Positions 57,714 to 64,000 of a stretch of 64,000 nucleotides of DNA are shown piece after piece. How positions within the stretch are numbered: position 1 is the first letter of the stretch; the number at the start of each line of letters is the position of its first letter. The DNA is from Stenotrophomonas maltophilia (GTDB taxonomy: Bacteria; Pseudomonadota; Gammaproteobacteria; Xanthomonadales; Xanthomonadaceae), in contig NZ_LT906480.1 in the NCBI RefSeq assembly GCF_900186865.1, positions 3,428,001 through 3,492,000 of the forward strand. Direction: 5' to 3'. Under the pieces are notes generated by a model. It searched no databases. It worked only from the letters and a program-made list of their open reading frames with translations, and was not told the DNA's origin. The position numbers and the translations under genes are program-made.

Positions 57714-59198
57714 ATGCCCGCACTTTGGAGCATGGGAGTGAAAGCAGACAAAGCCATCGCGACCTACCGGCGCATGCGGGCGCAGCCGCTGTGGCGTCTG
57801 CTTGCCTCGACTACCGGGCCTACCGTCATTGGCCTGCTTCAATCTCATCTGTATGAGAGCGAGCGAAGCCTGCCTGCCTCCATTTTTCACGAACGCATCG
57901 CAAGGGATCTCGAAGAGCTGCGCGCCCAAGGCGAAGACTTTCCCCAAACGGCACAGGCGTATGTCGCCAGCTGGCTCGCCGATGGCTACTTGGAACGACG
58001 CTTCCCGGCTGGGGCTTCAGAAGAAGAATATGAACTATCCACAGCGGCTGTCGAAGCCATTCGATTTGTCTCTGGACTGGCGCAGCCGCATTCAGCTGCG
58101 ACCGAAAGCCGCCTGACCCTCGTTATCGAGGCCTTGGCCCGACTGGCCGAGGACACCGACACCGACAAGTTCCGCCGCATCGACCGGCTAATGGCCGAGC
58201 AAGCCCGCATCGACAAAGAGATAGACGCCATCCAGAAGGGGCAGATGCGCGTGCTGCCCCATACAACGGCGCTTGAACGAACGCGGGAGATCATCACGCT
58301 GGCCGACGATCTGGCCGGTGATTTCCGTCGCGTCCGCGATCAGTTCGACCAATTGAATCGCGATCTCCGTGAACGCATCATGGACAACGATGGCAATCGT
58401 GGGGATGTGCTGGATTCGCTGTTCGCCGGAATCGACCTGATTTCAGAGAGCGACGCAGGCAGGACTTTCTCCGCTTTCTGGCGTTTGCTTACGGACCCCG
58501 AACAGGCGGCCACGCTCGATCAGGCGCTCGATAGTGTCATGTCGCGGGAGTTCGTGGGGCAGCTCGAAGCCAAGGAGCGACGATTCCTTCTGCGGCTAAC
58601 GCGCACCCTTCTTGAGCAGGGCGGCATGGTTCACGAGGTGCTCCAGACCTTCGCGCGCAGCCTGAAGCACTTTGTCCAGAGTCGTGAATACCTCGAGCAA
58701 CGTCGACTCAATCACCTGCTGAAAGACGCTCAGCGCGCAGCACTGAGCCTGAAAGATGAAGTCAGGGCCACTGAAACGCTCCAGTACACATTGGAGCTCA
58801 CGAGCAGTCGGTTGCGATCCTTGTCTCAATGGGTTCTGCACGACCCATCCCTGCAAGCATTGCCTGGGCAGATGGCAGAAGGGGATGCGCCGCCAATCGA
58901 CCTTGAGTCTGTGAGCGAACTGGTCGCACAGTCCGAGATCGACTTCCGAACACTGAAGGCCAATGTGCTGGCTGTCCTGGAGCAACGCTCCCATGCATCC
59001 ATTGCCGACGTGCTGGAGCAGTTCCCCGCTGCACAGGGGCTGGGCAGCGTCGTCGGCCTGCTGGCGCTGGGCAGTCGGCATGGGTTCAAGGCCGACCATA
59101 GTGAAACCGTAGGCTGGGTTGGAGGCGACGACGAGCGTCGTAGCGCCCGAATTCCAAAGATCTTCTTTTTGAAGGAGCGGGCCGATGAACTGGTCTGA
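57714..59198 (+). CDS. jetA: Wadjet JetA (DUF3375)
   Basis: 494 aa from ATG 57714. GTG 57738 has a better ribosome site (GGAG, 7-base spacing) and would give 486 aa. DUF3375 signatures: TYRRMRAQPLWRLLASTTGP, VIGLLQSHLYESERSLPASI, WLADGYLERRFPAG and the late VGLLALGSRHG. JetA is the kleisin-like (MksF/MukF-type) subunit joining the SMC heads of the plasmid-cleaving Wadjet complex. It diverges from brxR; 14 bp overlap with jetB. Confidence 0.93.
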   Translation: MPALWSMGVKADKAIATYRRMRAQPLWRLLASTTGPTVIGLLQSHLYESERSLPASIFHERIARDLEELRAQGEDFPQTAQAYVASWLADGYLERRFPAGASEEEYELSTAAVEAIRFVSGLAQPHSAATESRLTLVIEALARLAEDTDTDKFRRIDRLMAEQARIDKEIDAIQKGQMRVLPHTTALERTREIITLADDLAGDFRRVRDQFDQLNRDLRERIMDNDGNRGDVLDSLFAGIDLISESDAGRTFSAFWRLLTDPEQAATLDQALDSVMSREFVGQLEAKERRFLLRLTRTLLEQGGMVHEVLQTFARSLKHFVQSREYLEQRRLNHLLKDAQRAALSLKDEVRATETLQYTLELTSSRLRSLSQWVLHDPSLQALPGQMAEGDAPPIDLESVSELVAQSEIDFRTLKANVLAVLEQRSHASIADVLEQFPAAQGLGSVVGLLALGSRHGFKADHSETVGWVGGDDERRSARIPKIFFLKERADELV

Positions 59199-59892
59199 GA
59201 ACGACGAATCGGCAATGCCAGCCGAAGCACAAGAACCCGATGCTGCTCAGGCACCTGCCAACACCCTGTTCCTGGGCGACAGCGGCGAGTTGGCACTGGA
59301 CACCCGGCGCGCCTTGGTGCAGCTGCTGGCAGGGCCGTCGCTCGATGGACGTCGGCATCCAAAACTCTGGCCGATCTTGGTGCGAGACGAAGCGGTGATC
59401 CGTCGGCGTCTTGCCGAACTGTTTCTCGAACTGGTTATCGACCGGGATGTACAAGTGGCTTTCACGCGCCAGGCAGATACCGGTGACCTCGAAGTGCCCC
59501 TCCTGCTGCGTCGCGCCCAGCTGACGTTCATTGATTCCATTCTGCTGCTCCACCTACGGCAGCGATTGACCCAAGCCGATTCGCAGGGTGACCGCGCCGT
59601 GGTTTCGACAGACGAGATCACGGAGTTTCTCTCCCTCTATGAGCGCGCCGCCAACACCGACCGTGCAGGGTTCGTGAAACGGGTTCACGCCTCCATCGAG
59701 AAGATCAAGAAGCACAGCATCCTGCAGAAAATTCGCTCAAGCGAGGATCGCTTCGAGATTTCGCCGACGCTGAAGCTCCTATTCTCAGCCGAGGAAATAC
59801 AAGCGCTGACGCACCTGTATCAGCGTATGGCCGCCGGAGAGACGCCAGCGCAACTGACTCAGACCGACGCTGACGAGGAGGCCGACCAATGA
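59185..59892 (+). CDS. jetB: Wadjet JetB (DUF4194)
   Basis: 235 aa. DUF4194 sequence: TRRALVQLLAGPSLDGRRHP, LWPILVRDEAVIRRRLAELF, LLRRAQLTFIDSILLLHLRQ, and a winged-helix region FEISPTLKLLFSAEEIQALT. JetB is the KITE-like (MukE-type) subunit that binds the kleisin JetA. It overlaps jetA by 14 bp and jetC by 4 bp (ATGA). Confidence 0.94.
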   Translation: MNWSENDESAMPAEAQEPDAAQAPANTLFLGDSGELALDTRRALVQLLAGPSLDGRRHPKLWPILVRDEAVIRRRLAELFLELVIDRDVQVAFTRQADTGDLEVPLLLRRAQLTFIDSILLLHLRQRLTQADSQGDRAVVSTDEITEFLSLYERAANTDRAGFVKRVHASIEKIKKHSILQKIRSSEDRFEISPTLKLLFSAEEIQALTHLYQRMAAGETPAQLTQTDADEEADQ

Positions 59893-62800
59893 TCTCGGAA
59901 CCCCAAACCGTCTCCTTGTTTGCCCGCGAGCAGTTCCGCATGACCCGCCTGCAGGTATACAACTGGGGTACTTTCTCCGGCCTGCACGACGTGCCGATCA
60001 GCGAGCGAGGCTTTTTGTTTGTGGGTCGATCCGGCGCAGGGAAGTCGACACTGCTCGATGCATTTTCGGCGTTGCTGACGCCACCTCGCTGGATCGATTT
60101 CAACGCTGCTGCGCGCGAGGCAGACCGCAGTGGCCGAGACCGGAACCTCGTCACCTACATACGTGGTGCGTGGGCAGAACAGAAGGATGGGGAGTCGGGT
60201 GAGATCGCGACGCGCTACCTGCGCTCGGGGACAACGTGGTCAGCCTTGGCACTGAGCTACCAGAACGCCTTGGGCCAGTCTGTGGTGTTGGTTCAGGTGT
60301 TCTGGCTGCGCGGTAATGCAAACGGTAGCGCCGACGTCAAACGCCACTACCTTGTGATGGAGCGGGCCTTTGACCTGCGCGAGCTGGAGGACTTTGGTCA
60401 GTCAAACTTCGACATCCGAAAGCTCAAGCAGTCCTTCCCGGAGGCATTCGCCCGCGACGAATTTCGTCCCTATTGCGAACGGTTCTGCCGTCTGCTCGGC
60501 ATCGAGAGCGAAATGGCGCTGCGTTTGCTGCACAAAACCCAGTCGGCTAAAAACCTCGGCGACCTCAATACCTTTCTGCGCGACTTCATGCTCGACAAGC
60601 CCGAGACCTTCGAGGTAGCGGATCGCTTGGTTAGTGAATTTGGCGAACTCAATGCTGCCCACCAGGCGGTAGTCACGGCCCGCGAACAGGTTCAAACGCT
60701 CGCGCCAGCACGGGAGCAGCATCAGCGTAGGGACTCGTTGATGCTGCAACGTAATGGACTGGAGGAGCTTCGGCTGGGCGTTGATGGCTACCGGGAAACC
60801 CGACGCATTGAGCTTCTCAAGGAGCACGTGGCAGCCCTGGAGGTGCAAGCCAACGGCTCAGAAGGTGAAGTGGGGCGACGTCAAAGCACTCTGGATAACC
60901 ACGCCGCAACCTTGCGCGATCTGGAGCGACAGCACCGTGAGGCAGGCGGTGATCAGATCGAGCAATGGGAGGCTGAGAAATCGGGGCTGGAGGGCCAGCG
61001 CACAGATCGCCTGCGCAAACGTGGTCAGGCTGAAGAGGCTTGCAAGAAGCTGGGCTGGAGCCTCCCTGATTCGCCTCAAGCCTTCGCGGAACTGTTGGGC
61101 AACGCGCGGCAGGAGGTTGAAAACTGGGAGCAGCGAAGCAACGCGAACCGCGAAGAACAGTTCCGCCTGGCAGGAGAAAAAAGGGACGCTGAGGCAGCAT
61201 TTTCGCAAGCAGTGAAAGAGGTGCAGGCACTCCAGCGCCAGCCATCGAACATTCCAGCCGACATGCTGGAAATGCGCCGAAATATCGCCACCGCCATCGG
61301 GATCGCGGAGTCGGCACTTCCCTTTGTTGGCGAACTCGTCGAAGTGAAACCTGACGAGGCCGAATGGCAGGGGGCCATTGAGCGCGTCCTGCACGGCTTT
61401 GCGCTCTCACTCCTTGTGGACGAGCGCCAGTATTCCGCGCTGGCCAATCACATCAACACCACCCACCTTGGGCAGCGCTTGGTGTATTACCGGACTGGCC
61501 GTCCGGAGACGTGGCAGGCCAAGCCAATCGGGGCTAACTCGCTCGTACTCAAGCTGAACGTCAAAGAGGGAGCCTACGCTGATTGGCTCCAGGCAGAACT
61601 GCGGCAACGCTTCGATTACGCGTGCGTCGATTCCATTCAGTCGTTCAGGAGCGCAGATCGCGCCATCACCCGCGAGGGCCAGGTCAAGCACAGCAAAACT
61701 CGGCACGAGAAAGACGACCGCAGAAGTGTCGGCGACCGACGAAACTGGGTGCTCGGATTCGATAACCGGGAGAAGCTCGGGCTGTTTCAAGCTCAGGCGC
61801 AGGAGCAGGCTGACGCGATTGCGCGCCTCGGCGGGGAGATCGACAAACTCTCCGACCAAGACAAGAACCGTGCAACCCGAGCGATGCAGTGCCAAACGCT
61901 GGTGAATCTCCAGTGGCAGGAAATAGATCTGCTCCCATTGCTGGATCGCATCTCCACCATTGAGCGGCAAATCCGCGAAGCGCGGGAAGGCAACACCACC
62001 CTACTGCAGCTCAGTGAGCAGATCGAGAAGCAAAAGAAGCTCGTCGAGGATGCTGATAAGGAGCTTCGCCAGGCAACGCGCGCGCACGACTCGATTCTTG
62101 ACCAAATCAAGACCAGTACGCAGAAACTGGAATCGCTCCTACAGGACGCGTCTCTCGTTCCTTTGACGCCCCACCAGGTTTCGGGACTCGACGAGCGCTT
62201 CGCCAAGCAGTCAGATGCAGTCCGGCTCGACAACCTCGACAAGGTGACAACCTCTGTAGAACGCGCACTCAATGCGGAGATCGAAGAGGTCAACCGTGGG
62301 ATTGGTGCCTGCGAGAAGGAAATAGAAGCGCGCTTCGCCGATTTCAAACGTCAGTGGCCCATGGACGCGGGCGACATGGACACGAGCCTCGCCAGCGCGC
62401 CAGACTTCTTCGCCAAATTGGTTCGACTGGAAACGGATGGCTTGCCTGCCTATGAGCAGCGGTTCTTCGAGCTGCTTCAAAACCAAAGCCACCAGAATCT
62501 GGCGGCACTTTCCACTTACCTGAACGATGCGCGCAAAGCCATCCTTGAGCGGATGGATCTCGTCAACGACAGTCTTGGCCAGGTGCCTTTCAATCAGAGC
62601 GCCAATCAACGCACCTATCTCCACATCGATGCCAGCGACCGGCAGCTTGTCGACGTCAAGGAGTTCAAGCAGGAAATCCAGCAGGCTCTGAGCCATGCGT
62701 GGACGGAGGACCGCGAGTTTGCCGAGGCACGGTTCCTGGCCCTACGCCGACTTGTTGATCGACTCGCCAGTCAGGACCCCGAGCAAAAACGTTGGCGTGA

Positions 62801-63263
62801 AACCGTGCTCGACGTTCGACAACATGTGGAGTTCATCGGAAGGGAAATCGATGAAAGCGGCGTCGAGGTCGAGATCTACCGCAGCGGAGCAGGCAAGTCT
62901 GGCGGTCAACGACAGAAGCTGGCCACCACGTGCTTGGCCGCTGCATTGCGGTATCAGCTGGGCGGGAACGACCACGGCGTGCCGATGTACGCGCCCGTCG
63001 TGCTTGATGAAGCCTTCGACAAGGCTGATAACGAGTTCACCGCTTTGGCGATGAACATCTTTACCAATTTCGGATTCCAGATGGTGGTCGCTACACCGTT
63101 GAAGTCCGTCATGACCCTTGAGCCATTCATCGGTGGCGCCTGCTTCGTCGATATCAGCGATCGGAGAGTATCAGGCGTTCTGCTGATCGAGTACGACGGT
63201 GACCGTCAGCGGTTGAAGCTGCCGGAGCACGCTCGAGAGGAGGCTAACGTTGAAGCTCCCTGA
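59889..63263 (+). CDS. jetC: Wadjet JetC, SMC-like ATPase
   Basis: 1124 aa. Walker A GRSGAGKS (46-53), ABC signature KSGGQRQK (about 1003-1010), Walker B in PVVLDEAFDKAD (about 1033-1044). Two long coiled-coil arms (~270-460 and ~640-830) flank a hinge (~470-600, LPFVGELVEVKPDEAEWQGA). JetC is the MukB/MksB-type motor that extrudes DNA loops and senses small circles. The start is coupled to jetB. The end overlaps jetD. Confidence 0.96.
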   Translation: MISEPQTVSLFAREQFRMTRLQVYNWGTFSGLHDVPISERGFLFVGRSGAGKSTLLDAFSALLTPPRWIDFNAAAREADRSGRDRNLVTYIRGAWAEQKDGESGEIATRYLRSGTTWSALALSYQNALGQSVVLVQVFWLRGNANGSADVKRHYLVMERAFDLRELEDFGQSNFDIRKLKQSFPEAFARDEFRPYCERFCRLLGIESEMALRLLHKTQSAKNLGDLNTFLRDFMLDKPETFEVADRLVSEFGELNAAHQAVVTAREQVQTLAPAREQHQRRDSLMLQRNGLEELRLGVDGYRETRRIELLKEHVAALEVQANGSEGEVGRRQSTLDNHAATLRDLERQHREAGGDQIEQWEAEKSGLEGQRTDRLRKRGQAEEACKKLGWSLPDSPQAFAELLGNARQEVENWEQRSNANREEQFRLAGEKRDAEAAFSQAVKEVQALQRQPSNIPADMLEMRRNIATAIGIAESALPFVGELVEVKPDEAEWQGAIERVLHGFALSLLVDERQYSALANHINTTHLGQRLVYYRTGRPETWQAKPIGANSLVLKLNVKEGAYADWLQAELRQRFDYACVDSIQSFRSADRAITREGQVKHSKTRHEKDDRRSVGDRRNWVLGFDNREKLGLFQAQAQEQADAIARLGGEIDKLSDQDKNRATRAMQCQTLVNLQWQEIDLLPLLDRISTIERQIREAREGNTTLLQLSEQIEKQKKLVEDADKELRQATRAHDSILDQIKTSTQKLESLLQDASLVPLTPHQVSGLDERFAKQSDAVRLDNLDKVTTSVERALNAEIEEVNRGIGACEKEIEARFADFKRQWPMDAGDMDTSLASAPDFFAKLVRLETDGLPAYEQRFFELLQNQSHQNLAALSTYLNDARKAILERMDLVNDSLGQVPFNQSANQRTYLHIDASDRQLVDVKEFKQEIQQALSHAWTEDREFAEARFLALRRLVDRLASQDPEQKRWRETVLDVRQHVEFIGREIDESGVEVEIYRSGAGKSGGQRQKLATTCLAAALRYQLGGNDHGVPMYAPVVLDEAFDKADNEFTALAMNIFTNFGFQMVVATPLKSVMTLEPFIGGACFVDISDRRVSGVLLIEYDGDRQRLKLPEHAREEANVEAP

Positions 63264-64000
63264 AGATGTTCGGCAGCTTCTTGCCCGTCGCTTTCAAAGC
63301 AAGCACCGCGAGTGGTTGATCGGTGATCCGGGTGAGGTCCACTGGCCGCTGGAAGTTCCCCTCGGCATTCCGACGGAGCAGGCTGCACTGAGACAAGTTG
63401 ACAGCGTTCGCGCTTGGGTGAGCGCATGGCAAGGTTGGCAAGGAGTCGGCTCCTTGTCGTGGAGTGAGCGCCGGTGGAAAGCGCTTGGTGTTCAGCGACT
63501 GCCCGAGAAACTGGCGTTACGAGGCCCTGAAGATGTTGCCCTGTGGATCGGTGCATCTGCACGGTGGGTTCGCGCCCTGTCTCGGTATCAGACGCTGACT
63601 GCTCGCTGGCCGGTTCTTGCGCAGCAGTTGCCGAAATATTTTGATGTCCTCGCAGATTACAGCGATGCCGACTATCAAAGGCTGACAGAGATGCTGGATT
63701 GGATTGCGAGCCATCCGAACTCCAACCTGTATCCCCGCCAGCTGCCGGTATCAGGACTGGACAGCAAATGGCTTGATGGGCGCAAAGGGCTGCTGACGGA
63801 TCTGGTGGCCGCAATACAGGAGGACTCATCCAGCGACGTGGATTTTTACCAGCGGTGTGGCCTGAAGGCTCCACCACTCCTTGTGCGCATGAGGGTGCTG
63901 GATCAGTCGTTGCGAGCTCATGTCGGCGGCGTGGGTGACATCACTGCGCCGGTTGACGACCTCGCGGGTATCAGTTGGCCTGTCTCGCATGTGTTCATTG
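63250..64000 (+). CDS. jetD: Wadjet JetD (DUF3322 N-terminus), 3' end outside window
   Basis: 250 codons of open frame run to the right edge. The start is TTG 63250, preceded by GAGGAGG at a 6-7 base spacing and inside the last codons of jetC (14-bp overlap). The sequence has the DUF3322 hallmark SNLYPRQLPVSGLDSKWLDG and the start LPEDVRQLLARRFQ. JetD is the nuclease subunit; its TOPRIM-like DUF2220 domain would lie in the missing C-terminal part. Confidence 0.92.
   Translation, partial: MKLPEDVRQLLARRFQSKHREWLIGDPGEVHWPLEVPLGIPTEQAALRQVDSVRAWVSAWQGWQGVGSLSWSERRWKALGVQRLPEKLALRGPEDVALWIGASARWVRALSRYQTLTARWPVLAQQLPKYFDVLADYSDADYQRLTEMLDWIASHPNSNLYPRQLPVSGLDSKWLDGRKGLLTDLVAAIQEDSSSDVDFYQRCGLKAPPLLVRMRVLDQSLRAHVGGVGDITAPVDDLAGISWPVSHVFI

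Overview
The window is high-GC DNA (roughly 60% by eye), with Shine-Dalgarno sites and ATGA/TGATG start-stop overlaps throughout. Gene families point to a Gram-negative proteobacterium, most likely beta- or gammaproteobacterial; nothing here fixes the genus. No tRNA, rRNA, CRISPR array or insertion sequence was recognised.

Layout. (1) 1-402 is the 5' part of a minus-strand gene that runs off the left edge. (2) 647-2788 holds three coupled genes: an XRE regulator, an ImmA/IrrE metallopeptidase and a protein with a HEPN-like RNase motif and a C-terminal OST-HTH/LOTUS domain. (3) 2878-5433 is a four-gene overlapping cassette with DUF2924 and a large serine recombinase. (4) 5608-16816 is a phage early region: HTH proteins, Bro-N antirepressor, Sak4-like ATPase with an SSB-like partner, PD-(D/E)XK nuclease, primase-helicase, RuvC and two tandem ParB-methyltransferase fusions. 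(5) 16761-18804 is a minus-strand block of five small genes, four of them preceded by the same 28-bp repeat. (6) 18922-40903 is a complete lambda-type siphophage late region: terminase, portal, protease/scaffold, decoration, capsid, tail (with a predicted G/GT frameshift), two lysis membrane proteins and a lysozyme.

(7) 40913-57580, all minus strand, is a BREX operon. In transcription order it reads brxR (WYL), brxE-like, brxA, brxB, brxC, pglX in two pieces, a dual-OB protein, two DUF488 proteins, pglZ and brxL. (8) 57714-64000, plus strand, is a type I Wadjet system: jetA, jetB, jetC and the 5' part of jetD. BREX and Wadjet diverge from one ~130-bp control region.

The prophage appears structurally intact, with no frame breaks other than the expected tail frameshift. 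Its lysozyme stop lies 9 bp from the brxL stop, so the 23-kb defence block directly abuts the lysis end of the phage. It may be phage cargo or a neighbouring defence island; the junction carries no visible attachment site.

The most unusual parts are in the BREX operon. A dual-OB + DUF488 + DUF488 module sits translationally coupled between pglX and pglZ. BrxL carries a C-terminal domain strongly resembling the MIT_C domain of eukaryotic MITD1 and shows no Lon peptidase motif. pglX is split by a TAATG stop-start with a good ribosome site, inside an AT-rich block that covers its specificity half. A brxE-like gene (typical of type 6) coexists with brxL (types 1 and 4).
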